Part shown: piece by piece, positions 20,051 to 35,000 of the stretch
Layout of the letters: the number at the start of each line of letters is the position of its first letter
Numbering within the stretch: position 1 is the first letter of the stretch
NCBI GenBank assembly: GCA_013398055.1
Contig: VZRS01003934.1
Coordinates: forward strand, 124,001-188,000
From: Ifrita kowaldi
Lineage: Eukaryota > Chordata > Aves > Passeriformes > Cinclosomatidae
Reading direction: 5' to 3'
Length of the DNA stretch: 64,000 bases
The notes under the pieces: model-generated
What the model was told of the DNA's origin: nothing
Seen by the model: the letters and a program-made list of their open reading frames with translations, nothing else
The model's database searches: none
Translations under genes and position numbers: made by a program

Positions 20051-23000
20051 CTACAGAAGAGAGAGAGAAAACAACATGAATTTCTTCTTCCAAAAACACA
20101 GTTGAAAAACTCAAGAATATTCAGCCATGACAAATCATATTACCAGAGGCTCTCTGTTTCCAGTATGGAAGAGCTTTCTTTATTTCTGGCGTAAGAATGG
20201 CCAGAAAATTTAATTTAAGACATCTGCCTGTCCCCAACCCACCCAAATTCTGGGTTGGTCTACAGTAACAACCCATTATCTCTCTAATTCACATTTAAAC
20301 TTTAAGTAAAGACCATTTACTCCATAAAAATGTAATGGTAGTTTGACAACTAAAACAATTATAACTTAAATATGTCAAAACAGAAAATCAAAATACTAGC
20401 ACTGATAAAGTTTATTATTTACAACCACAATCTAAATTTATATTTAATTTATGACTCTGAGTCATTTCTGTCTACACAAACCTTGCTGCTTCCTTGATAG
20501 CAAATTCAATGAAATACTTCTGAATTTCCATAGGTCCTTGCACCTCCTCAAGAAGAGAAAATATTTTTTCATAATCTAAAAAAAGAGATAAAAATTCAAC
20601 CATGTATTAAAAATGAATGTTGCAGATGCAATGTCAGAAAAGCTTAAGAGCCAAAAGGAAAAACAAAGCCCAGTTTCATGTATCTGTGTACGATAAAACA
20701 CATAAGGCAAGAAAAACACCTGCATTAGCTTTAAGAGCAGAACACAGGTGATAGAATAATTTAAAGTGATACTGATGATCTGGGAATTCAAATGTGGCAC
20801 CAAAGATTAAGGTTCTCTTTAAAGAGCAGCAGCTAGGAACATTTATCCTCAGAAAATGCCGGCATAGTAGAGAGAAGCCTCCCATTTCCATGATCACAGT
20901 TAACATGCACAGGGCCACCAAACCCTCATCTGGCCTGGAGCCATCGTTTCTGAAAGCAGAGGTTGCCACTGGATCTCTAGAAAGACAGATTATCAACCCT
21001 TAGTGTGAGCACAACACGACTGTCCCACTGGTACAAGGTAAATATGTTCACTGCAAAAGAATAAACTGGACATATCAAATTGGAAACAAATTTAAAACCA
21101 GCATTGTTTCACTATTTCCCAGAACTGACCCCAGTACAAATACATCATGGTGCTGTGACCAAGAGTCTGCTCAGAGTGATGCAGGAGGCAGAGGGAGCGT
21201 AGTCAGACCTCTGAACAGATGTACATATTTAAGCCACTACAATTTAGCTTCTGTCTTTGATGACTGCTTGGATTCTGCAGCAAGACAGGCGACTCATACT
21301 GAACACACTGTTTTACTCTACACCATCATTTACTAGACATGAATTTGGTATAAAATTGGATGAGCCCACTTTGCAGAATGTCACTTTTAGTCTTCAGTTC
21401 TTAAAAGTTTGCAGCAGCATTTAATCACTAATTACTCTCACAAAATTAAAAAAAACCCCACTCTGTTATTAACTGTTAATATTCCCTTTCAAGCACATTC
21501 CAAGATGCACCCTTAGAGAGACATGCCTTTGCCCTGCAAAGGGAATTTTGATGGACACAGAGCATCAAGTACACTTTGAGTACACAGGAGCAGCGCAGCC
21601 TAAGGCAGAGTATCCAGTCTTATTAGATCACTGGTAACAAAACCAAAACCTCTGAAGGACGCTGCTTTCACCAGGTACTTCATATACCAGTTAACCTGTC
21701 TTCGAGGGCAAACAGGGTGACTTGGCACTCAACTTCCCAAGCACAAGTCGAAACTTCAACTCACCTGCCCAGCATTTCCTCCTTTTTTGCCCCTCCATTG
21801 CTCATTTACGAGCAAACAGGAATTACTCAATATCTGAAGTTGTGTGTATATTGAAAATAGCTCCTTCCTCCAAGGAAAAGTCTTCTCTCTCACACCACAT
21901 ATAATATACTACTAAAACAAACGAACACAAATAACTTACTTCTTCCAGGTTTGCGAACCTCTTTCATCACTTTAATTTTGATGTCAGCATTGTTTCCCTC
22001 CAACATGGTAGGTGTTATTTTAAAGGAATTTGGCACAGATTCAGAAGTAGACTCCATGGCTCGCTTTTGGTCATCTCCACTCACATTGTAATTCAGAGGC
22101 CCTCGAACAAGTGCATTGGTACCAGGTTTATGATCCAACCCATCTTCACTTAAACAATTGAATTCAACAGGTAGAGAGTCTAAATCGTTAGGTAACATCT
22201 CATCCTCTCCCACAGCAGCTGGAACCACAGGAGCTATTTGCACAGGTAAGCCATCAGTTTGCTTCTCCAATGACTGACAATTTTCTGCTTTCTTCTCTCC
22301 ATTGCCATCTTGGACAACACTGTTACTGGTATCTACAAGTGAAAAATACATACCTTACTGGTGCACAAGTGCAGCATCAAAAGAACCAAACAGAAGTAGT
22401 TCTGTATCCTTTTTGTCTGAAGTGCTGCGTAGCAATCTGACAGCGCTGGACAACACTTCAATACTTTTATTCAACTGTGGATGGGACCAAGGGAATACTT
22501 CCCCTTTGGACTGTTATCACCTCCTAACACTATTGTGAAGTCACCATGTTCTGTATTCTAGTGCAAAGTCATGACTCCTAAGTAAACTCATGTTTTCCTT
22601 CTCTTCCCCAAACCCAGCTAAGAGAGTTTTCTTCTGACTCCATTTGCTGCAATAGGTGGTTATGAAAATTCCTATTTATGGGAAATGAAACAACCATATT
22701 TCAACTTTCCTCCTTTGCCACAGAATACACAAAAAAAACCTAAAAGCTGATCTGAGATAGAAAGTATCTCCAAACAGGATTTTTTATTTCAGATTTCATT
22801 AGCTGTAGCAGCAGCCTGTTTATCTAGGCCAACAAAGAAAGTCAATCCTACATAACAGTGAAGCACAGATGCGCTGGCAGAACCTTTTCCCTTCCTCCCC
22901 AGATCCCCCCACCACCCAAGCTGCTGTACAACAGCTCGGTGTACCTTTATTTGCTGGGACACCCTTGAGGCTCAGGTAGGAGGGGGAGCCAGGAGCAGCG

Positions 23001-26000
23001 GGTGGTCCCTTCCCGCCCACGTGGTTGGTGACGACGGGCGGTGACTGCGGCCGCCGCAGCAGGGGGGACATGCTGCGCCGCCTCTTCAGCGACGCCGGCG
23101 TGTTGGGCTCCCCGGGGCGCTTGATCTTGTTCTGGGGCCCAGCCACAAACTCGTCGGCTTCGTCTATCATCATACCCTGAAAAGAAAGTAATAATTTAAG
23201 TAACAGTAGAAAACAGCAACTGTTTCACCAATCCACTGATGAGTTGAGTCACTCTGTGCTCAGATTCAAGTGGCTTTCAGAACACTTGACAGCTCTCAGA
23301 ACAGAGATACCCAAGGCAACCAGAGAGAGCCTAGTGCCACTCTGTAAACCAGCACAATTCTGTACACATTCCTCCTGGACCACATGGGAGACATCCCTCC
23401 TTTCCACAGGCTGCACAGGTTAGCAATATATTGTAGTTGTGGGGGAGAAATTCTACTCACTAATTATTTCAAGCTGTGTTAAATATAAAGGTACAGCAGG
23501 CAGCAAGGCCCCTCCTACCTTCTTATCCTGTTTAAATGGATTGCCAAATGTATGAAGTCTTTTTGGTTGATCCGGGTCAATCTCCCGAAGAGGTGAAGGC
23601 ATCATTTTCAGGTATTCCTGGTAATTTCCCATCTGAGCAACAGGAACACTATGAAGGCAGTCTGCAACAGAAAAGCGATCTTAATTTCGTCTTAAAAGTA
23701 AGGCAATACAAACTTCACACACCTCAATTTCAAGTGTTAGTATTTAAGAACTAGGACTACTTCTTTTCACTACAAAGGAAGAGCTGAAGACTACAATTGT
23801 GTAAATAAGCCTGGCAAGAGCTGAGCTTAATTGGCAGAAGAATAAAAAATAAGCAACTTTAATTTCTATGCTGACAACTGCATCTTTAGACCACCAGCAA
23901 CTCACAAAAAACAAAGAGAGCTCCTCTCTGCCTTAAGCCCCCATCACGTTATGCTGAACCCTAGTGAATGTGAAAGCTCTCCCATGAAACTTATTTTTAA
24001 ATTTCAAAGCAAGCATGACATCTTGCATGACAGAAGGCAAAAATTTCCCTCCTTCCCCTTCAGAGTCAAGAAAAGGACCTTGTCTGACTCAGCAAGAGAT
24101 GCAATGGCCACTTCTGCTCCCACACCAGAGACAAAAAACCACTGCCTTAAGGAAATAACAAAAATAGCTGTATTCTCTTCAAACTATTAATGAAGAACTG
24201 TGACTCCTTACCTTCATCCTGTCCCAAGATAAGCCTATGTGTTTTCAGAAGATTGGTTCTCATTCTTGTTAGCTGGTCTAGAAGACTGCGACGAGGAATA
24301 TCATACGCATTTCTGAATGCCTGTGGCTTCAAATCCTAGTTTTGTAACAAAATACGTAACTTTCAGTTAATCCATCAGTTCTCATGCATGGAGAAAATCC
24401 ACTATGAACTGTAATAACATTAACTATTAAAAAATATTCTTAAGAAAGTTTAGACCTTTGTAACTGGCTACAACAAGCCCAATGGCTGTCTTTTCAACAT
24501 GGCCTTATGCAGCATTAGTGCCTTCAGCTCCATTAAGAGTAAGCTTGTTAATTCGATGTTAATTGTGGATGAACAACAACAGCTGTCTTCTGCAGAGAAT
24601 GGTACTTAAAGCACAGTAATTTTTGTTTACTACCATGGGGATTTCAAACAGTGTCCCAAAATCAAGCACAAAAAAATTGCATTTACTCTACTCCCTCTTT
24701 ATGTCTATGCTGTACTCATCCCAGTTCAGTGAAGGTACTTCCTTCTACACTAAGTCCATAGAAGTTACTCATTTAAAACAGACGAGATTAACTGCTTAGT
24801 CATGCAAGATCACAGTGCTGTTTACCTTGTTTAAAAGTCCTATGTGGAATCCAGCAAATTCTTTAACATTTATTTCCGATAGTCTCAGTGGAGATTCCCC
24901 AGTGATCCCTTGCAGCAGTTGTTTAAAATCCCTACTGTGTACCAAGGAGAGGCCACTGGAGTGATTTTTCACTTTTATTCCAATTTCTTGTGGAACTTTC
25001 TTACCCACTGAACCTATTATCCGTTCCGATTCTATTTTTGTCTAAAATGGAATCACACCGTGAGTTAAAGAATCAGCAGGCATTGCACATTTCCAGTACA
25101 AAACACACAGTACATTAGCAGAATTAAACTACAAATTTAGCCCCAACTACCTACCCAGGGATATATTGGATTACATAGATTAGATCTCAAGCATAAAGAA
25201 ATCCTAATGTGCTAGCATACGGAAAAATATTTAGCCAGTGTATCTAAATTTATATGCCAGTAGGAGGTCTGTGAATATCCCTGATTTTGCTGCAAGTCTG
25301 TGACTCTCTTGTGTCCCTGAAGAACCATCTTTAAAGGGAAAGAAAAACCAAAATGGAAGGTAGGATGCCTTAGGTTACAATAAAGTTGCATCTAAAAACA
25401 ACAGTATTATTCAGATATAGTAATAGAATTTCAGTTTATTTTTGAAGCAACCTATGAACTAAGGTTTGCCCTGTATGTGTGTAACAATATAGGGGGAAAA
25501 GTTGTAAAAGAAATCTTTATGAATCAATTTCTAAAAATATATCACTTCTCCAATTAGCACAGACTTCTTATTATAGCTACAGAGAATTTTACTGTATTAT
25601 GCTCTAACTGTATTCAGAGTTACATTTTATTTTACCCACTAGTAATATGTCCAAAGGAAAAAAAAACACCCAACCAACCAAAACCCCAAAACCCACTGTG
25701 ATTGCAACCCACTTCCCCCAGAGCTCCTCCTCTGCAGAGTTTGCTTCATTATCTGTGGGAAACTGAATTTAAGGACAGAAGAAGCACAGCAGAATTCTGG
25801 AACTGCCTGTGCCTATACAGGAGTTCATAATGCGTTCCGCACATTCAAACTGTTCCATGTGCTGAGAATGTCTTTGAGAGCCACAGCAGCCATCTCAAGT
25901 CATTCCAACTCCATAGTGCAGATAAATAACATGAATTTGCATTAGATTACCAAAATACCACAGGAAGTTTTATATCTAGTAGATGCTCAGTTATTCAGAG

Positions 26001-29000
26001 GCTATGGGATGTACTTTGTGCCTTCTTTAAGGCGGAGGATTTTTTCTTTTAATTTTAAAGGCTGCACTGCTTCCCCACTGCCCTCTAGATATTGAACTAC
26101 TGCTGTAAGAGCCCCTCATGCTAAGAAGGAAGAGCTTCCAGGCCCTTACACCTGCAATGGCAGTCTTGGCAAAGAGAAAAAGATATGTAAGACTATTTCC
26201 CACCAGGTCACACTTAACACATAGAATGACTTTAACCTGAAGGAAACAGGAAGCTCAGATATAAAGCTTGAACTATGATTTTACTCCCCATGGATAAGAA
26301 CACACTTTTTTCTGGAACATACACATTGCCAAGTGACATGTGGAAATAAACACGAGACTGAAAGCAAGCCTCTGACTTCAGCTGTGAAGAACAATGGCAA
26401 GAGCAGCCATAAATCCAATTAGTGATTATCTTTGGAGTTTAAAGTCTAGCAGATATTTAAAGTATAGCTGAAGAGGTTTCCTTTGCATTCCTCCCCACCA
26501 CTTACAGAAGGCACAATCACTGGCTACAGAATCGCACTGGATTCATCCATATTTGCAGTGGAAATGCTCACCAATCTTCAGTTATAATATATGCTGCACA
26601 CCCATATGAACTCCCACAGGGATTAACTGCTTTATAATGAGATTACCACAAACTAAATAATCAACGCACTTCTAATTGCAAAGGTTTTATCAATACTACC
26701 TGTTGGCTGAGTTTTTTAAGGTAAGAGATAACACTGTAACTAAGTCCACAATCTAAATTATCTGATATCAGATTTGGAGCTCCCATCATCCTTAGGGCTT
26801 TCTTTAATGGCTATAAGGAAAACAAAATACACAATAGTAAGAGAATAAATATTTAAAAAAGAAATTTATAAGTTCAATTACAGGAAGCTAAGGCACATAG
26901 ATTAGTGCTCTAGCTTTTCCACTTTTGGCCACTAAAATTCAAGTCTATTCAGATAACATGTGACATGAGTTTGGTGTCTAACTAGCTCACAATGGACATT
27001 ATGCCACATCACCAAGACACCACACAGCATGGTGCCGCTGGCAATTTCCACTCAAAGGCTCAGGTGCAGAATAGCCGGGATGATGCAAGTCCATATTGAG
27101 GTGCATTGTCCAAGCTACATGTAAAAGGTGACACAGTGCCTCCCCCCACCCTTCATTCAGCCCAGTCAGTATCAGCTTCCCAAGTTCTAGCATTTCACCC
27201 ACATTAATAAACAAACTAATCTGCATTTTCCTTATCCAGTTACAAAAATGTCAAATTTGGTTTCTCTGAACATTCTGAAGTATTTTTGATCAAAATGCAT
27301 TAATATTTAATGATCAGAAAACACATTTATTAAACACTTACTACCTTAACATTACTACTACTACTTAGTATTTCTACAAATTTTTTTAATTCTCAAAAAT
27401 GTTTGCTCTAATCTACATACCTCTGAAAGGCAGAATGTTAACTACCTAAAATGCCATCATAATTATGTAAAAAAAAAAATAACTAGGAAGAGGTATGATG
27501 CAAAGGACTCTGGTCACACCAGCCATTATACCCCGGAGGATGAGATGAGAAGAGGAACATACCAGTAAGTAGTAAGGAGGCATTGTTTTTAAGTAGTTGT
27601 CAAAAGCCTGTCGCCACTTCAAATTTGGCTTAAGTTTGTGAACCTTAAACAAGTCATCTGCAACAAGGAGAACAACAAAAGAAGGTGTCATTTATACAGT
27701 CCCAGACCTTTAACTTTGTCCAAAATCGTACGTGCCAGATTTCCCCGTTTTCTCCCTCCACCCATCTCCCAATGGGGCTTCCCCCCAAAAACTGCTCTTA
27801 ACCTTAGGTATGAAGGATTGGGAATCCCCAGTCCTAGCTGCAGTAGGCAATCCAGAGCAAGACCCCATTACAAGCAAACTTACAAGGTACACCAGACTTA
27901 AACACTGCACACAACTACTAGCAGCATGGAAGGTGCAACAGATCCACCTGTTAAGAGTTTCACCTCCCCTGCCTCTCTCTTGCACATCAGGGAGTCCCTG
28001 TATCCGATTAAATCAAAAACGTTAATTTGGTTCCATTTCCATTTTCAGACCAGCTTTCTTCTCTTCAACCTGTATGATGAATTCTGGTCTCCAGTAAAAG
28101 TATTCTTAGGCATCAAAGGGAAAGAATAAAAAAAATCCAATCACGGAATCCTTCTGGCCAGCTCTGCTGATTTGCTGCCAACAGCAGCAGCTGCACCCGG
28201 CAGAGAAGGGGTTACCTCCAGCCACAATGCCTGCCTCATGCCAGGGCAGCAAAGTCTCCCACAGGTATAGACAAGAGACAGAAATTAGCTACAAAAACTG
28301 CTTCCCTTTAAGAGAGGGGCAACCAGACATTTCTTTCCTTTGGATACTGTTTTAGAAGCACTTTGCTCACTACAGGTGTGCACCTGGTCTTTTAGGAATC
28401 ACTGAGGTGAAGTGTGGACCTATTTGCCGTGTACACTATGAACTGTGACACTGGTCTCTACACCAAACACAGCATCCTGCAATTTACCATTTGAAATTTT
28501 GAATTATCCACTGAAATAAAGGTTCTTCTTAGTAGTGTTGTAGCATGCTGGCAAAGTGAGGCTAATGGAAGGATATGGAGGTCTGGAGAAAGGGATGTCC
28601 AAAAATTAACTGGGGGGAGCTGCAGGAGACAGAGATGCACAGAAGAGGGTGTGCAAAAGACAGATGCAGCAAGGAAATTGTTTTCTCCACACTGAGTTTT
28701 CAGGAAGATATATTTGGAGAAGAAAATTTGACTTGCATAGTACTCTGCATAAATTGAACAGATGTTATGATACTACTTCCCAAGTTCTCATAGACAAACC
28801 CCATTCAATTACAGGTATTTTCCAATCTAAATGAATTCCGCGTTACATATAAAAACCACACTACAGATGCTACTTCTTCTCTTCCCTGGCCTGAAGAAAG
28901 TGGGCTGGAGTTTAAGAGGACAAATCAAAATTTCATTTGAAATCTCAGTGTACTTCAAGCTTAGCACTATTATCCAAAAGAACGTGGGATGATATCATGA

Positions 29001-32000
29001 CATATGGCAAATAAAAAACAACATCCATTCTTATCTCATAAACCTATTACCTTTTTGCAGCAAAATGCAAGTTAAACTACACTCCTCTCCCAAAAGTCAA
29101 CATTAAAAAAACCCAAAAAAGCAAGATGTTCAGTATTATAGTATGTCCTAATATTTTACAGTCTATGAGTTGGTTGAGTACAGCTTGAGCCTTAAACTCC
29201 TTATCAGCACTTGTCTCACTGCACTGTGAGCTTGTACCAGTAACTGCACAGGGGCACTGTGACATGGCACAGCCACTCCTCAGCTCAGCCAGCTGGGAGT
29301 CCCCATCCACAGCACAGTTCTACTCCCAGCCATCAAAGGCAAAAGCACCTCCCTGATCGCTTCGATCCAAGGAAGAAGTTCTCAAACCTATGCAGAGCTT
29401 CAGCAAAGATTTGTCTGTTTAAAATTAGAGTCTCCCCACAGCAAACTCACTGCAGGAACTGCCACCCTCTTGAAAGGGTGGTAAACACAGCCACAAGTTT
29501 CAAAGAGAACTTCACCATCAGCATCTTACCTGCCTCTAGCTCAAGAGTTTGAGACACACACTGTCAGCAGATTGCAACACAGGCACTTGAAAGGCACTTC
29601 TTCCCCTGTGCCCTGGGCTGCGCATGATGATTTATACAAATAAGCAAACTAACAATAATCCAGTTAACCATGTCTTTCACAGATTAAACCCCAAGCTTTT
29701 GTAGATAAAAATCAAAAAGTATTGAAAAAAATCCTTACATCATTTAGTTTTACTTCTACCTAATTATTTTCAGATACTAATTTCTGTATAGTCCAGAAAT
29801 CCAGAATTAATGCAGAATTCTTTTTACTTCTGAACTCAGAGGAAGCTAAAAGCACTGTATAATAGGGAACATGGTATTAAAAACCATTAGGAAAGGGCTG
29901 CAAGCTGTAATAACTCAAGAGATTGGGGAAAACCACACAGACCAGTTAACCGAAAACTGTATTGCAGTCTTTATCCACTTCAGATTAACATACAAAACAA
30001 CCAAACCGTGACAAACAGGACAATAATGCACACCTTTAACACCCAGTGCTATAGAAGGGGGCTGGATGCACCTTTTAAGATCAGTGAACAGTTAAGAAAA
30101 AAACAGAGCATGAGAGAGAGAAGAGTCAGCAGGTAATTTCAGTAGTTCAACTGGAACGTAAATTAAGTTCATGCACCATGTAACCCAAAGTAAAACTTAA
30201 CAGTTTTGGTTTTTTTTAATCACTACTCACATTAAATTCCACCTGAGCAAGTACACCACCATTCCCTGTTGACTCTTGCAATTCTCCTAATTATGCACTA
30301 ATAGATATACTCCTGTATTCATGATTCCCCATTCACAGAAAACAGTATCCTTCCTTGCAAATCATCTAGCCAAAAATAAGGCACTGCAACGGAAAATAGC
30401 ATCCATCATTACCTAAGAACGGTACTGTGTCACTGTTTCTCCATTGACACAAAACGTATCAAAATGTATTTGGCTCTCCCTCCCAGAGCCACAGCATGTT
30501 GTGTACACACTGGTGAGCACACAGCCCTTAGTTTCCAAAATATAAAATCATTACTCACAGGTTCTCTCTCAGAGCCTGCAAAAGCATCAAAGGAAACTGT
30601 CCATGCTGCAGTCCTTCGCAGGCAGACATTTTCTAAATGCTCATCCTGTTGCATATTTAGACCCACAGAAAAAGGTTATTAACCACCTTCTCAAGGCATT
30701 TCCCGCATGGCTGTTTCACTGCTGCTTCTGCTGACATTCCTAATGAACAGTCACTCCTACTGCCCAGCAGTGCTTGCCCTCCCACCTATGCAGCTAAAAG
30801 GAGCCAAGGAAACATCTCAGGCAAGGCAGAAGCATTTAGAAATATCTCATCTTTACTTAGCTCTCCCTAAAACCCCTCCTTTGACTTCTGCTTCATGAAC
30901 TTGACTATACAAACGTTTTTAAACAGAAATTTTGCACCTGAAGTACAACAGCTTTGCAACAATCCTTCAAAAGGAAATTCCTATCATCTGTGGGCCAAGA
31001 ATTCAGCACTGAAGCACGTCAGCAACTGCCCGCAAAAAACTCTGCCTTCAGCAGCCTCCCACTGAACAGAAAGAACTGCACCCCACCTCCTCAGTTCTGG
31101 GAGCAAACCACCACCAAACTAGTCAGGACTTCTCTCTAGCTTTCTGAGAGCAAACTGGAGCTGCTCAACTCCAACTGCACATCCCACATTATCCATCACC
31201 GCTGGAAGAGGACCAGAGACCAGCGTTTTTGTCAGACAACCAAACACAGAGCATGAGTCCATTAACACACGGACTGTGGGGCCTCACTGTTTTATCAAGT
31301 CCTATTAATTGGCTCCTTTCCCTTACAAAGCTTCTGAACACACGCTCTCTAAGTTAAAAGCCAGGAGAAGCTACAGCATGACCAAATCCACTCTTGCAGA
31401 AACCAAGACATAAAATCACCAAAACTATAGGATGTGTACAATTTACCTCCTTCAGCCATGGACCATCACAACTTGTTTCAGTTTGCTCAAGTATCACTTG
31501 CAAGCTGCCTCATCCCTACCTATCTTACCCGTTTTTAGGGCTGTCTTACACTATTTTTCAAAAAGAGAATTAAGACTTCCCCTGCTCAGGAATGCAGGAG
31601 GAAAAAAGAATGCAAGCAAAAAAATTCAGAAGCATCTTACTAACTGTTTATAAGGTTGAACACATTTGATAATACAGTACAAATTCACAGTTGTAAAGTG
31701 GTTTTGTCTTTGATAGAGTCACCAGAAGGAACAGAGATTATCCATGGTACTGTCCCAACCAGTCCTCCAACACAATATTCTACCAGTAGCGCAAGAGCCA
31801 CTAAAACCGCACTGATGCACCAACATGGGAGGTAGTGGCTGAATGGAGCAGACTTCTCCTGCTCTTGGGAGTTCTCACATCCTTTTAAATCTGGGTGAGA
31901 GTAATGAAAAATTGGTTTTACACACTCAAATCAGTCCTCTGCTGAACCATCAGTATCCACTACTGGCATGCATGAAGGGAGACACAGGGGGAGTGCTCCC

Positions 32001-35000
32001 ACCTACCTACAGAGCCAAATACAGAGTCGGTATTATTAAAAACATCTACCAATAATTTACCAGCCATACTGCTTATCATCTCACTAATTTTCTGTACTGC
32101 TAAGCAGAAAAGGGCCCAGATCTACTATTGTGTTCAATGTATATTCCACAGAACTTAGTTCCACCATGCCTTAGAGACCAATGATAAATGAAGTCCTGGT
32201 AGGAGATCTGAAGGTAACACTGTGTGTGTTTGTGTGAACAATATGGAATGCATGGGATCATGCCCTCAAGAAAACATCTACTTCACAACTCTGGCAACGT
32301 GGAACCTCTGCATTTTCCTCTAAAGAGCCTTCGGAAATGTAAGAAGTGGGATTACCAGGTGAGTAAACTGCAGAATAGCACTACACACACTGAAAAGTGC
32401 CTTTCCTCGAAGAGAAGGAAGAGCTTTACACCCCTGTAAAAAAAAGGCAGGGGGAAGAAAAGAGCTGCCATAAAAGACACAGCAGAACTGCAAATGTCAC
32501 ATCAAAATGAACAGGGAAATTAATTTAGGATCAGTGATGGCTTTTCAGCTAGTGGATCTGCTGCAGTATTTTAGGAACCACAAAGTCACAGAAACTCTCA
32601 CCCTCCTTGTACACTTTGGGACAATTATCAAGCTACATAGAGAACTATAAAAGACACATTATGAGCAAGCACAAGTTTCTTCTTTTATGGTTACGACCAG
32701 GATTATGGAAAAGCATTCTTGAATTGTGTTCTGTTTTTTCCTAGAAATGAATGGAAAAATCCTGTGTAAGACAGTAAGACTTAATGTTAATTCTCTTACT
32801 CACTGTTCTTCTGTATCACTGAACACACCCACAAAAACTAGAACAAAAAAGCCTTACAGCATCTGCAACTGAAAGGGTTAGTGGCACCCTGGAAACTCCT
32901 CTCTGCCTTTACCTTTATGTCAGATCCCTACCAACCACACTTACTGTGGCACTTACTCGTACAGCACCTTTTCATATCGTTTTTCCTTAGAAAGTAATTT
33001 CATTGTGGGAGTAAAAAACCAAAACCAAAACCGGGTCCTTTGGGCAGGAAAGAAATGCAGACTGTTCCACTGCTCAATTCCTTCTTACTGCTCTAAACTG
33101 CATTAGGGAAATCCCTCTTCCCAACACCCGTGACAAACACTGCATCTCATCTTCCAGTAAAAAACAGGCTGCTACAAGAGCAACTGCAAAACCTGGATAC
33201 ACCACACCCTAAATGAGGGAAAAGAATGGAGGTTGAAGCTTACTCCAGGTTAAGGAAGAGGCTACGTGTCTAGGAGGTGAACAGCATCAAACATGCACTG
33301 GAAGCAGGTAGCTCTCCTCCTCTGCTGGAGAGAAAAAAAGGGAGAGGGGGTATGAAAATCCTCTCCTCCCGAAGTATGTTAAAAGAGTTTGCAACATTCT
33401 CTACTCTCTGATCTCCATTATTTTATAATGTCTCAAACTAAGGCAGAACACCAACCATTATTGTTTTGCTTTTACTCTGAAGCAGCTGCACTGGTAGTCC
33501 AATGCAGATGTGTTACCTACCTAACAATGGAAGCAAAACAGGGTAGTTGTAAGGCATCACAAAGAGGTTTACACAGGTTAAAGTAGTGCTTGCTTTTAAA
33601 TACCCAAATGGGTGGCCAAGTTCGCTGTATTTTCCACTGCTACTCACAAATACCTGACAAAGAATAAGAGAGATCACTGTATTAGAATGAAGAATGTGAA
33701 GAACATTAAGCATGGGGCATTTAAAAATTCAAATCAATCTGAACCCAACTGCATTAAGACAGTAAATTATCAAGAACAGACAAACCTGAACACATCAGGG
33801 TGAGTATGGACTTACATTCCCTAGTCACAAAACTGAGACATGCAACGTTCAGTGTATGCCCAGTGAGTGTGGAAATGCTCTTCACAGAGTAATCTTTACT
33901 GCTTTAGTGAAACTGCTGTGAAGTGATGCCCTGAAGAGTTTTTGTAATGATTTACAACAGGTTAGGGCACATCTGTTGAAGGAATGTTAAATAAACAAGC
34001 GATTTGAAATTAGTCTGCTGACTCAAAAACAGCACAACTAATATTTACAACACTGATAAAAAGAAATGCAAAATGTTTTTATGCATAGAAATTAAACAAA
34101 ACAAACAACCACTCAAGAAACGTCTTGATTATGCCCAGTGCCAACATTCTTAAAATTGACTTTATTTTTTAAAGCGCACATATATGAGGGTATTAACCCT
34201 GAAAAGCAATGCATGTAAACAATATTTCAACACGATAAAAATGGTAGATATTCTAGACTGAGGCAAGCAAAATAACCCACATCTAAGTCAAAAATAGTTT
34301 TCCTAGAAAAAAATAAACCTTGCAGCAAATAACAAGTGGTTATCCTCTGTTTTTTCAGGGCATAAGGAACTGGGTTTGTTACATGGTTTCTATGACAATG
34401 AGCCTATTTCTCTGATTTGTAAGGGTCTGATGTGTAGCTGGGAGAGGAAAAGCAGTTTTTGAAGAACAGCAGAGTAATTTTAGTAACTCAGGCAAATAAT
34501 GTACCTATGAATGTTTAAAGGACATTTTTGAAATTAGTTTTTTTAAAGTAACTTTAATTTTTCTTCTGAATATGCATGTCATATTTTCAACTAAGTTGTA
34601 GTATTTTTTAGGGATACAAAAACAGAGACACCTCCAAGTTCACCTTTCCAGCTAAAGTATCATACTAAGCATACTTCTGGTGTACACATTAAGCTGCTAT
34701 TTAAAAGAACACCACTAAGAAGGGAGCCTTATTTTACAGATGACACAGAAACTTATAAAAAATTACAAAAGGAGCATGTGACAAAGGATTTCAGCAACAG
34801 AACTTCAACCCCTTGAAGGCCAATCCAGTCAACAGGATCAACAGTTTCTATTCATTTCCCATTAGCAGCTTCAACCATCTAGTGAAAATGATTTGCAGCT
34901 GTTCATAAGGGAACATGATGGAAACTAGTGCTGGGTTTTCCCTGCAAGCAAATGGAAGCCTACAGAGAATTTCAATTTAGCCAAAAATGGAACCTGGGGG

